Translations under genes and position numbers: made by a program
In this document: positions 25,421-59,620 of the stretch, piece by piece
How positions within the stretch are numbered: position 1 is the first letter of the stretch
Layout: each line of letters opens with the position of its first letter
The notes under the pieces: generated by a model
The model's database searches: none
The model's input: the letters and a program-made list of their open reading frames with translations, nothing else
What the model was told of the DNA's origin: nothing
Assembly (NCBI RefSeq): GCF_022682495.2
Contig: NC_071398.1
Coordinates: forward strand, 94,267,705 to 94,331,704
DNA: 64,000 nt
DNA from: Desmodus rotundus
Taxonomy: Eukaryota; Chordata; Mammalia; Chiroptera; Phyllostomidae
Direction of reading: 5' to 3'

Positions 25421-27729
25421 TGCACATATGTGCTTAGTAAGCGCCTCCTGCCACTTCCTCTGAGCCAGCTCAGCTACCCTGGCCTGGCCTTGATGAGGGG
25501 CCCTAAGGAGGCTCTGGGTTGTCACCTGAGGAGTTGCGGACAGAGAGTAGGAAGAGCTAAAATCTCTTTGCTTCTTTCCACCCCTAAGTATTCACTGAAC
25601 CCTCACCGAGTGCAGGGCTTTGGGGGAGCGCTGCTCCAATCCGCCAGGCCCCGGGCAGCTCCTTGCCCTCCGGGGATGAACGGTCTAGCTGATGCGGGTT
25701 CACTTTGAAGTCCAAGCTTTAGGACTTCCCGGTTACTCCTGGATTGTGGTTTTTTGTGGATGGTTTTTTGTTGTTCCTCTTGAAACCCATAGGCTGTGTG
25801 GAGCTGGATCTCCAAGTGATGGTCTCGTGGCTCGGCTGTCCTGTCTCCTCTTCCCGCCAAGGTTAAGACCGGAAAGGCGGTCACAGCTCAGCAAAGATTA
25901 CCTCTGTGTTACTGATCCCTGGGGAGAGGTTGCTGTCCTGCTGTTGCTTGGACTTAACCTCTCATCCCAAATGGAAAGTCCCAATCACCAAAAAGAGGCT
26001 GCTAGAGGTGTTGGCTAGTTTAGGCATTCAGTGAACTATTCCCACACCAAAGCTGACTAACACCTTTTGGCGAAGATGAAGCACCATGCTTACACCAAAA
26101 CTTCAACTTAACATAAACCTGCTTAGCTGGGACCGCAGCCAGGCCACCATTTGTGTGACACTATGATCATTAAGAAGAGGGAATCTTAAGCAAACGGGAC
26201 CTTAGGTTATTGATCAATTTTTAAACAGCCTTTTGGGCTGTAGATAACCATTTTATTTCTGTCTCCCACGGCGTCCAAATCTGCATAGTTGTAACTGATG
26301 AAGAAAATTATCACCTGGGGAAAGGTTTAATCCTGCTTCATGGGCAAATGCCTCAGGAGGCAAGCCAGAAATCAGAAAGCCGAGTTTTTAGAGAAGAAAA
26401 ATGTCAACAACGATCGGGGGAAACGTAAGCATTTTCTGGCTAAGTAGCAATTAAACAGAAATCCAATTTTCCAGAAGATACCTTTTCTTGAGCCTCCCAG
26501 TTAATGGCAGTTTGCCGAGGTGCCTGGTGGGTATTGGTGGCTGACAATTATCACACTGGCCCTCACCACACCCAGAGACGCTGTTCACGCTTATGACAAA
26601 GACCATCTGCTATTTCCAGAAACTTCCCAAAGAAATACCAAAGCACTACATCTCAGGCATGCACTAACTTTAATTTTAGAACAGAAAATAAAGGGTACAT
26701 CCTGACAATGGTTTTGTTTTTTAATTTGAATTTGATTTTAGGAAAAGACACGAGTATAAACTCTTTGGAGTTAGGACTTTTTCTGAACATGCTGAACAGT
26801 TGTGAGCCAATGATTTTCCAGTATTTAATCCCAAAAGAGAGGTGTGCCTCCTCTGAGCTAAGGGGGAGGGAGGCATGGGAGGCTGGACACGTGGGTGGGT
26901 CTCCGGGTACAAGCCGAGACCGGGCAGAGTATCCATTTCCCATCCTTCCAGCCATCCTCAGTCCCAGAAGGCCTTTCTCTCTGTTGCTGTCACAACTGCG
27001 GCCTTTTTTACTGGTGATGTGGGACCCCTGCTGTCCCCACCACAGTGATGCTTCCTCCGTCTCAGCTACTTTGCTACCCATGGCCTCCCAGTGACGTGCC
27101 CTTTGTCACTTTGTGACATCAGGGGCTGTAACCGTCCCACATTTTCTAGCCACAGGCGAACCACTGCCTGGTCTCCGGCACCAGCATTGGCCACTCCGTT
27201 TCTTACATGTAAATCCTTGAGTCCCAAGGCCACCAAATACCCAGTGCTCATGAATGAACTTGGAGATGCACGTGTCTGCTTCCCAAAATTTGCAAAACCT
27301 ACTTTGGCCGTATTTCCTTCAGTCTTTGCAACTAGAGTCTCTGACCAGTTGCCACTTGCACCAGAAGGTAGGGGGACTCACTCTGGACAGCTGTCCCTCT
27401 TCTCAGAAGAAAAGCAGGACACCTGCGAAGGGTCCAGGACAGTGAGGCGAGAGGTGCATTTCACCCCAGCCTATCCAGCTAGCACCTGTGGGCACAGACA
27501 ATCGCCACTTCGTGTACAAGCCATTACGAGTGATTTATTAATTCAGCAAACACTTGTAGGCATTCAGTAGATATGTGTGTAATGAACTGTTGAATACATT
27601 AGTTACGTTACACGTTAGGCATTGTGGGATATGATAGTGAAGAACAAGACGTAATTTCTCCCCTCCAGGAGCCCGCCACTGGGGGGGGTCGCTGGTAGAC
27701 AGGACAGGTGAGGAGACAGGCGTTGTGAC

Positions 27730-27930
27730 AATAGTTGCATTTGGAGAATGCTCACTGTGTCCCCAGCACTGCTGGCCGCTCTCTGTGAACGGTGACAATT
27801 CGTGTTTACCACGGCCTTAGAAAGTCAGGTCAGTTATCATCGTGTGGGAGAGCGCCCCGGCCCAGAAAGGTTCAGAAACTCGCCTTAAATCACCCGGTTA
27901 ACGAGTGGCCAGGTCAGAAACCAAGCCAGC
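27730..27930 (-). repeat. MIR-like SINE
   Basis: 'gcccagaaaggttcagaaac' followed by 'gagtggccaggtcagaaacc' is the MIR reverse complement. Confidence 0.55.
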
Positions 27931-28366
27931 GGCCTGACCGGGACCTCCCAGTTTAGGCTGCAGGGCTCGGGGGCGGCAGTGGGCAAGCAGAGAGGTGGAC
28001 GGTCGGCGGGGCTGGTAAAGAATGTAGACTTAAGGAGCCTGGGTGATTGACAGGGAGAGCAGGGCAGAACCAACAAGGAAGCCGGGATTCCTGCCCAGGG
28101 CAACTAGGAAGCCTGCGCCCTCTGCTGAGCTGGGACCCTCGTGAGTGGGCAGGTGTGGGGGCGTGCGGATGGAGGGAGTGAGGGAGGGCTGCAGTTCAGG
28201 GCATGCGGAGTTCAAGGTGTCATTGGCAGACATTCACGTGGACGTCCAAGCGAGCATGCTGCGGGCCTGTTACACTTGGGGAGGAGATCCCGGTGGAGCT
28301 GAGGAGCAGGCATACAATGCTTTGTCCCTTCTTGAGTGTTTGAAGTTCTGGGGTGGGGCTAGAGAT

Positions 28367-28775
28367 TGGCTCGACCACTGTTGTCATCCTCATGGGCTCC
28401 TGAGTCTAGGTGGTTGGATTTGCACATGCCCGAGGCCATGGGCAGGGCCCCGGTGGGATTTTGATCAGCCAGAAGGCCAATGTTCTCACACCATGATATC
28501 CTACGGGGGGGACTTCACCCACCGTGTGCCCCAGGGTACACAAACGCTTTGGTTTTACTATGTTTGAGTAAAAAATTGGAATCTCTTATCACGACTTAAT
28601 ATATTCAGTCCCACTCTCTCCTCTGGTGTGTGTATATGTATATGTATGTATATATGTGAAGATAGTATATACACAGAGAGAGGTACAGATAAGTGGCTAG
28701 ATAATAACAGGTAGTAGGTAGATGGTAGAGACAGGTGGATGGCTGTGGATATGGATTTATGCACCGAAACTAGGG
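28367..28775 (+). repeat. 409-bp direct repeat, copy 1
   Basis: This copy matches 29421-29829 base for base except for one substitution (G at 28373, A at 29427), at a constant offset of 1054 bp with no gap. The unit includes a TG/TA-rich microsatellite-like stretch near 28623-28660 and ends in ACTAGGG. It lies in intronic DNA and no known mobile element explains it. Confidence 0.95.
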
Positions 28776-29420
28776 GCCCGGCTGCAAAGACGAGGGAGTC
28801 CCTGAGCCCGGGGCAGGTGTCAGCCCCGACAGAGGTGGAGAGCAGTGGCCAGTCTGTGCCCTGTCCTTTCCCCTCTGAGGGCTAGCCCACTGTATTGCAC
28901 TTTGCTCTGCAAGTGTGTCCCATTGCCAGCCCAGGAGGTCATGTTAAGTCCATGCAGAGTCCCTGGCCCTCCCTGTCCAAACACACGATTAAACACCCCG
29001 AGAAACTGGTCTGAGCTGGGGTGCGTGGGCATCAATGTGACCCCAGGTAACTGGGGATGTCCAGTGTGGACCATAAGGAGTGGGCAGGGGCAGTACCAGG
29101 AGCAGGGCTGTCCGCTGGCTTCCCGGCTCAGTGTGCTGGGTGTGGCCTTGTCCCATTTGCCCCACATCAAACTTCCTTTCCCGAGGGCCGGAACCACCTC
29201 CCAAAGCTGGGGTCTGATTAGCTCACACTTGATTTCTTTGCTGTCTAATGAAGGACCCCTGTCGCTCTGGCTGTGGTGTCATTAGCATCTCATTGCCTTG
29301 GGCACCGACTCTGGAGAGAGAGGTACTTAAAGCAGCCCGGGAACCCTACAGGAATTGTACCAATGGACTTCATTACCATGGAGTCCCCTCCGTGACCGGT
29401 CAGTTCCCCGCAGCAGAGGA

Positions 29421-29829
29421 TGGCTCAACCACTGTTGTCATCCTCATGGGCTCCTGAGTCTAGGTGGTTGGATTTGCACATGCCCGAGGCCATGGGCAGG
29501 GCCCCGGTGGGATTTTGATCAGCCAGAAGGCCAATGTTCTCACACCATGATATCCTACGGGGGGGACTTCACCCACCGTGTGCCCCAGGGTACACAAACG
29601 CTTTGGTTTTACTATGTTTGAGTAAAAAATTGGAATCTCTTATCACGACTTAATATATTCAGTCCCACTCTCTCCTCTGGTGTGTGTATATGTATATGTA
29701 TGTATATATGTGAAGATAGTATATACACAGAGAGAGGTACAGATAAGTGGCTAGATAATAACAGGTAGTAGGTAGATGGTAGAGACAGGTGGATGGCTGT
29801 GGATATGGATTTATGCACCGAAACTAGGG
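29421..29829 (+). repeat. 409-bp direct repeat, copy 2
   Basis: This is the second copy of 28367-28775, 645 bp beyond the end of the first. The flanks of the two copies share only a few bases of microhomology around TGGCTC. The copies lack TG...CA ends, a primer-binding site or a polypurine tract, so they do not look like paired LTRs. Confidence 0.95.
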
Positions 29830-30536
29830 TACAGATTTGGCCGCCAGCAAGTGGCATGTATTTATAGCAAACTGTATTTGCAAAGTGCTTGCAGTTTAGA
29901 GGTTGCTGACTACACTTTGGGTTGGCCGTCCCTCCGCTCGCGGGAAACCCGAGCACTGTGTCTGGTCTCCAGAGCCTCCCACCTGGGAGCAGCGTGGTGG
30001 GTTCGGCAAAGTGGGGGGGGAGAGGCCACACCCGGGCCTTCTCTGTCACAGGGCACCTGTGCCGTTATAGTCTCTCAAGGCCTTAACTGTAGCTTATTTC
30101 TTATGTCCAGAGACTGTGTACTTGTCGAAATAATATTCATTTTATTGAGAGACGGTGTGGTGTCTCAAATTAGTAGAGTATTTCTACCCAGGATCTACTA
30201 GAGGGGAGAGGGGGCAGAAGCAGCCTCGGAGGGTGGGGGGCACTAAGTCCCGAGGAAGCAGCGGGAGCCGCCTCCCTGTCCCTGTCCACACAGACCCCCT
30301 GCTGCCCGCTCCAGCGCGAGGGGAGTTGAAGGTCAGTGTCAAAGTTCGGACTCTCCTGAAGTTCTTAGGATTTGAACTGCTCTCTCATGTGCCACAGACG
30401 TGATGGTTATAGGTGCTCTTCGGTCAAAGGGGGACTGACCTGGGCTTTCACCACCGGACTCCGTCATCCGGAGGGGTATTTCCCAATTGTATCTTTAACC
30501 GCACGTGGAAAACGCACTTCCTGCTAGAGAAATGGC

Positions 30537-30600
30537 ACGCGCGCACACCACACACACGTGCGCGCGCACACACACACACATATACATACATACATACATC
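30537..30600 (+). repeat. (CA)n and (TACA)n compound microsatellite
   Basis: The tract contains GCGCGCACACCACACACACG, then ACACACACAC, then ATACATACATACATAC. Confidence 0.93.
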
Positions 30601-30904
30601 TCTATTCTTTGCTGGAGCCTTTCGGGAGCTCACAGCTCATCACTGCTGTGGAAATCCACCTCCTCTCCAGAAAGCTGCTTCCTGTGTGATGGGGGTACCA
30701 GAGGGGCAGGTAGTCTTGGTCCCCTTGGGGCCCGCTTTATTTGGGCCAGAATATTTTCAGGAGAAGGCAAATGCAGTTCTGAACTAAAGCAGGAGTGGGG
30801 TGGCTTCCCACCATCTTCTTCTGCACCCTCCTTGCCTTGCCTCTCCCTAACTTGGCCCCTGTCCAGAGCAGAAGGATATTGAGTGGAGGCGGGGGTGGAG
30901 GTGA

Positions 30905-30992
30905 GGCGTTGCGATGTCTTGATTTTTTAAAAAAATTTACTGAATATATTGGGGCGGCACTGGTTAATAAAATTATATAGGTTTCAGGTTAG
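30905..30992 (-). mobile_element. L1 3'-end fragment
   Basis: A short segment reading TTGATTTTTT, then ATTGGGGCGGCACTGGTTAA and ATAGGTTTCAGGTT, resembles the reverse complement of the L1 3' end common in laurasiatherian mammals. Confidence 0.55.
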
Positions 30993-32924
30993 CGCTTTGA
31001 TTTTAATTGGGAAAGCCAGAAGACAGAAGAAGCAAGGGGAGCAGCCCCGCAAATGTTCACCTTAATTAAAGCCTTAATGATGGATGGCTGGAGGGCGGAG
31101 GCGGGCACCCAGCTCCCGACTCTGTGGGGTCGCAGTGCCCTCTAGTGGCCGCCCTGGGCGGTCAGACCTGAACATCCCAAGCTGTGAATGGGCAGGGGGC
31201 TGCTTCTCTATATGGATGTGGATGGAGGGGGTGAGGGGCGTTCCTGGGTACTTGGGGATTGAAGGTGAGAGGAGAGGAATTTCGTGGCATCTTATTACCC
31301 CCTTAAAGCAAATTTTACTCAATGTGAAGGGTTTCAGGATTTTTAAAATTTTCTCTTGTGAGTTTTGTTTTCCGTTTTTGTGTCTTTCGCTTTATATTTT
31401 TCTCCTTAGGGTACGTTGGATAGGATTGTTTTACTCATTTTTTATTGACTGATGGAGAAAAATTGTGCCAGTTCAATTTCGTTTGGAGTAGCTGTGTTAC
31501 TTTTCCGCAACTTCATTTTCTCTGACACCCAGGCTGTCACAGAGTTTATTGCACGTTTCCTTCCCTATCCAAGTCATTCGAGACTCGGTGTCGCCATCTA
31601 GTGGTCATTTTGTGGAAACCTTTTCCCGGCCTCTTGGCTGAAGACATTCTCCACTCCGAGGGGCTGTGGGTTGAGTGTGAAATGCATCTGATGCCAAGGG
31701 GCCTGGGGCCAACCAGGAGGCCCTCAAGCTGTCTGGGAGGGCTTGCAAGGCAAAGCTGTAACACTCCTATCTTGAAAATAAGCACTATAGCTTTACTGTT
31801 TTTTTAAAAATTTCATTCACTTTCCCAATGAATGAAGGCCTGTTTTTCTAGAAATCAAGAATTCAAAGGCCCCACCTCCCTGGCATCCACCCCCCCCCCC
31901 TTTATCCTGCCCAGTCCAGGTAGCCTGGCTGGGCGCTGGTGAGCACAGTTCTGCCAGAACAAGGCCGCTTTACAAACACTTCCAGCCACGCATTGCATAA
32001 GCCTGTCAGTCACGATTCACACGTGGCTCGGAGTGACTTCCAGGCTAGCTGGCGTGGGCCCCTGGCCTCCTACCTGGTAGCATCATCCTTGGTGTTGGCG
32101 TGTGTGGGTTTGTCATTCTCTGATAACCTAGGAAGGGCTTCAGCTGAACTCTGGGTCTGTTATTAAACCAGCTATGAATGTGAAATAAATTACTCCCACA
32201 TCCATGGTCACTGAGTGAGCCCTTTGCCTTAGCGTGCAGGAGGGGTCCCGGGCATGGAGCTGCGGGGGGGATGGGGGTGGAGGGGGAGAGGCCTCACGCG
32301 CATAAAGGGGATGTGCCTCTGGGACACCGTTGTGCTGAATGACCTTGTATGACACGTGTTGCACAGCAAGCAACAGGGGGAGCGCAGAGGGCTTCCTGGA
32401 ATCCATAAGAGAGAGCTCTGCTGGGAAGTCAGTGAGTCGTGTCTCGCAGTCGCCTTCTGGAACCTTCCAACCAGTTCCCCCCAAGATTCGGCCCATCGAG
32501 CATGAGCATCGCTGTCTTGCTGCCAGTCGTTTCCAGCGGCCCCCTGGGGCCCGCCTGCAGTTGTGCCGTGCGTGGGACATCAGGGGTCAGGGAGCTCTTG
32601 GGGAATCCGGGCTATTTGCCAGCAGACTCTACTTCCTTCTTCCCGCAGAATTAGTAAGTTAAGGGAAAAGTCATGAAGGCTTGGGGGGGAAATGCCAATC
32701 AGTGCTTTTTGCCATAGGGGAGAAATACATTTTCTGGTAGGTGTTTCCACTGTTTGTTGCCAAAACATAAACCAAGAGCCCCATCTCCCGTTCACTTATC
32801 AATCAGGGTGCTAAGGACCCATCTCTTGGGCTTTGGAGTTCAGATCTTTCTGGAAAAGCCAACGTTCCTTCCCCGTCTTTAACACATTGATTAATAATGA
32901 AGCAGGGACACCCTGTGGCGTGAA

Positions 32925-33125
32925 GGCTTCGGAATCTGAAGAAACTGGATTCAACTCTCAGGTCTCACAGGAGATTAGCTGTGTGATCCTGGGGCTCTGC
33001 CCGGTTCCTCCTCTGTGAAATGGGTGTGATGGCAGAGCTCCATGCGGAGAGCCGGCGTGAGGTCTAAGGAGGTCTCGATCGGATGTCAGGTTCCAGGCTC
33101 CATAACGCTTACTGGTAGTTGACAA
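32925..33125 (+). repeat. MIR-like SINE
   Basis: 'aactggattcaactctcagg', 'attagctgtgtgatcctggg' and 'gtgaaatgggtgtgatggca' match the MIR core. Confidence 0.65.
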
Positions 33126-33475
33126 TGAAGTCTGTGAGGGTGAGTGCTCGACATGCGCCGGCCCCCGTGACGTCGTGCTCTGAAACCCTCCTGTCCTTCT
33201 TCCATGGACAGCGCTGGAGCTGGCGGTGGGCCCTCCCCATTCTCTGGGTGCAGACACCGAGCCATGGGGCCGTCCCCACTGTCACAGTCGGCCTTATGTG
33301 ATGAGTCACGGGCCTGCACAGAAGCTGCAGAAGCGTCCCCAAGAGGGTTAGTGCAGCCGATGATGCTCAGAAGGGAAACAGCCTGCTCTCCCGTTGGGAG
33401 CATCTGGGGGTTCCTGGGAGGAAGGGTTCCCCCAGTTTGTAGGATGACAGGATGACGTTCTTCCCCCCTCCGTGA

Positions 33476-56422
<22,947 letters not shown>

Positions 56423-56524
56423 CACGATGCTGCCACGTAGTGGCTGCCAACAGGAAGCAGGATCGAGGCAGGGAGGCAGGGACATCTGAGTTGGTTGGTG
56501 ATTTTTACTATTTTTTAATGGAAC

Positions 56525-56530
56525 ATTAAA
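56525..56530 (+). terminator. Possible proximal poly(A) signal ATTAAA
   Basis: This variant hexamer lies about 100 nt after the ASTN1 stop, in a short AT-rich run. No clear GT-rich element follows, so use as a short 3' UTR site is only a possibility. Confidence 0.2.
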
Positions 56531-58856
56531 ACCTCCGCAGGTGACATCTGAACCAGGGAGAAACAGACCCTTGGCCCCTGCGGGGCTTCTCCACCACAAT
56601 GTTCCCCATCTGCACGGCTGGGACGGGGCTCCTGCCAGCCAGCAGCTCCATGCAGCGCCGTTGTTTCAGGGGGTTACTTTGGGGCTTGTTTTGCTGTTGA
56701 CTTGTTGATGTTTTTTTCCCCCAAGAGGCTCATCAAAACACTCCCGAGTTCTGTCACACTTCCCATAAAAGGAGGTTGGGGCACCCCGTGCTCCCGAGTC
56801 CATTACAACTGGGGACAGAGAAGAGACCAGAGAGCTGTCCACAGGGCTTCAGGCCCCAGCCTCGGGCACACCTCGCCCTGGGAGCCACGCCCGGCCAGGA
56901 GAAAGACGAGGCGATTGGGTAGGTGGCCCTGTGCAGCGCTCCTGCTCTCTCCTGGGCCTCCCGATGCTGCTGCCACACCTGACAGGGGAACCCAGCCTCC
57001 GTCCTGGGCCCCCACGGGCTTCCTGGATTTCAAGTTCCTTCCCCAGGACTGGCATCAGGTCCCCCTCTGGCAGATCTGTCCTCTCCTCCTAACTATCATC
57101 TTTAAGAGGCACAAAGTGCCACCTGTCCAGAGCATCTTCAGAGCGGTCTACCTGGGAGACCGGTACGTGGTCCACATTCCGGAAAAGAAGTGGGATTGTT
57201 TTTAAAAAAACACGTGCCTCCAGGATGGGCGCCCGACGCCGTCTGCATCTGCTCCCGCTTCTCCCTGGTGTCGGCACTGCTTGCCCTGGACAGACGAGGC
57301 CTGTTGTCTGCGCTGGTGCCCACGGGGGCCCACACCACCACGTCAGTGTTGTAGCACCCGAAGGGATTGCTGGTCACGCAAAACCTCTGCCCTCCGCCCT
57401 CACCCGCCCCCTGCCCCTCGAAATTCGCTCCAACACGTAGTTAGCCTTGCAAATCATCTGGATGAGCAGCGGCGGGAGGACCCACACCTTCACTCCCATC
57501 CTGCTGCCAGGACTCAGAGACTCTGCAGGAGAGCCCCACGGACTTCAGGGAAGGGCCGCCTCCTGCTGCTGCCCAAGCATGTGCATGGGCGCTGGTGGGG
57601 GTCCGGCCCACAGGCAGCCTGGCCTTTCGGAAAGCCCTTTGCAGGTAGGCCAGAGACGGCTCTCACTGTCCCCACTCACCTCAGAGGCCTGAATGCGCAC
57701 TCAGCACCCCGCCTTTGACCAGGCCCCTCATTTGGAAATGCGACAGAAAGGCCAGGAAGCAGACAGAAAGTCTAGGAGGCCAGTGGCTGAGCTACGCTGA
57801 TTTTTTTCTAAACGGTAGCAATGACAGGCCACATTCGAGTGCTTACTGAGTGCCAGATGCTGCTCGCGTGCTTCCACCTCCGAGTCCTCACAACCCCTGC
57901 CCACCCCCCCCCCCCCGCCCCCCGCCCCCAGAGGGCCAGCCTCAGCTCCGGCTCAGCGACGAGGAAACCGAGGTAGAGAGGCTGCAGGCCTTGCCCCAGA
58001 TGCCCCGTCTGCACCGTCTGGGCCGCCATGTGCATTCTGGCCGCCACACCCCAGAGCTCAGGTGCTTGGCCCCCACTGCCTGTCCTCAGCCTTGCTCCCA
58101 GACCACTGCTGTAAGTTCCACGGGGTCCTGTGCAGAGAACCTTCCCTTCCCCACCCCCAGGGTGTCAATATGCCCCTGTGGACAGGAGGAGGAGCTCTGG
58201 GTGCCCTTCACCTTTTGGGATGGTGGGCTCTGTCCAACAAGCATCCCCACCGAGGCAGGAGCGAAGCCTGGGCTACGGCTGCCCTCACCCCCTCTCCACA
58301 TCTGCCCATGGAGAGAGTGACAGGTTTCCCTCCCACTAGGGGCTGCCCCTGCCTCAGAGACCACCCTCCCAAATCCATTGCAAAGGCTGCAGAAAATGGC
58401 CGTCCCACCTGTGGTCCGTGCAGAGCCTGGGCTAGGACGCTCAGGGGACAGTGTCCCACCATCGCCACAGAGGAAGATGCCCTGGGCAGTGGGGCAGCGA
58501 GCTACGGCCGGTTTCGCCGCTGCCACTGTGCTCTGTCCTCCAGGCAAGTCTGCACAGGAAACCAGGGTCACATGGCAGGAGCAGGGGTGCCAAGGCGGCC
58601 GTTCCCACCCCAGCAGTGGGCGAGGTGCGGACGGGGAGTGGCATCAGGGTCACCCTATTTTGGTCCCCTCCTCCTGTTTTATTGAAGAGGCTCACTGTTG
58701 CCGGCGCCCTGGAGTCCCTGCCCCTCCTTTTCATCTGCTTCATCTTTGCTTCTCCGATCTAGGACCCTTCCTCCTCTGCCCCTTCCTTCCCCATGGCTCT
58801 CCTCCTCCCTGTGCCTCCTGTGCCCTCCTCATAGCACCCCACCCCCGCTCATACAC

Positions 58857-59010
58857 ACCCTCCACATACACACACACATACACACCCACACCCCCTACAC
58901 ACACTACACATACATATACCACACACACACCCACACACCCTGCACATGCACATTATACACTGCACACACACACACCCATGCACACCACACTGCACATACA
59001 CCCCACGTAC
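58857..59010 (+). repeat. CA-rich compound repeat in the probable 3' UTR
   Basis: CA-rich units (CACACA, CACCC, TACACA) run for about 150 bp. The long open frames that cross here encode Thr/His/Pro low complexity and are artefacts of the repeat. Confidence 0.9.
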
Positions 59011-59596
59011 ATGCAATGCTCTGTACACAACCCTAAGAGCTGGGTCCCATCCACTTCCAAGTTAAGAGGAAGGCCAATGGGGACAGGGCAGGACAGCTCT
59101 TAGGGTGCCCCGGGGACTCGACGGGAGGGTTGGTGCCCTCGGAAGGCACTACCAACACTTCCTGGCCACACCGACCCCAGCGTGCCTGGAGGAACCCACC
59201 CCCGGGGAGAGCGGGGCTGGGGTGGCGCTGGGCCCGTGCTAACCCTCTCGAGTCTAAGCTGCCAAACCGGTCTTAGGGGAGTTGAGTCGCTTTTCTCCGG
59301 CTCCCCCTCCCAGCCGCGGGGCTCCCGCCGGCACCCCCAAGTGGATGTGCCCCACCGGAAGGGCGCAGAGCTTTCGCCGAGTGTGCAGCCATTTCCCGTG
59401 GAGCGTGGTCAGCTTGTTATTTTTAGTTAACCACGTTTCTCGATATTCAGATGTTCTGTTAGAAAACTGAGTGGGGAAAAAACACTTTGCCACCGTAGAA
59501 GGAAGAGAGAGAACGTAATGTGACCACCTTCAGGCGTAGCAGTATTGTTTAAAAGAGAACTCTTGTACGATTATTAAAAAGTGGAATAATCAACTG

Positions 59597-59602
59597 AATA
59601 AA
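59597..59602 (+). terminator. Candidate distal poly(A) signal AATAAA for ASTN1
   Basis: A canonical AATAAA lies in an AT-rich segment that also has ATTAAA at 59573-59578. The 40 bases after it are GT-rich (a GGTAAGTGTCGGGCGTGTGG-type run), as expected for a downstream element. It is the first canonical hexamer in a suitable setting after the stop codon. Confidence 0.5.
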
Positions 59603-59620
59603 AAACAAGCTGTTGGTAAG

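Larger units (their letters stand above)
56423..59620 (+). other. ASTN1: Probable 3' UTR of ASTN1
   Basis: After the TAG there is no further splice-consistent coding sequence. The stretch runs through GC-rich DNA, a degraded MIR-like segment near 57815-58030 and a CA-rich tract at 58857-59010, then becomes AT-rich and reaches AATAAA at 59597-59602. A 3' UTR of about 3.2 kb would fit a roughly 7 kb ASTN1 message, which is what I recall for the mammalian gene. The end is inferred from the signal, not seen. Open frames of up to 241 codons inside it (for example from 58378) are low-complexity and show no recognisable domain. Confidence 0.5.

Noticed and set aside
28367..29829. The 409-bp repeats as LTRs of a small retroelement
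   Set aside because: There are no TG...CA termini, no tRNA primer-binding site after the first copy, no polypurine tract before the second, and no target-site duplication outside.
58378..59103. 241-codon open frame on the plus strand
   Set aside because: Its second half is translated CA-repeat (Thr/His/Pro runs) in the probable 3' UTR, and the first half shows no domain.
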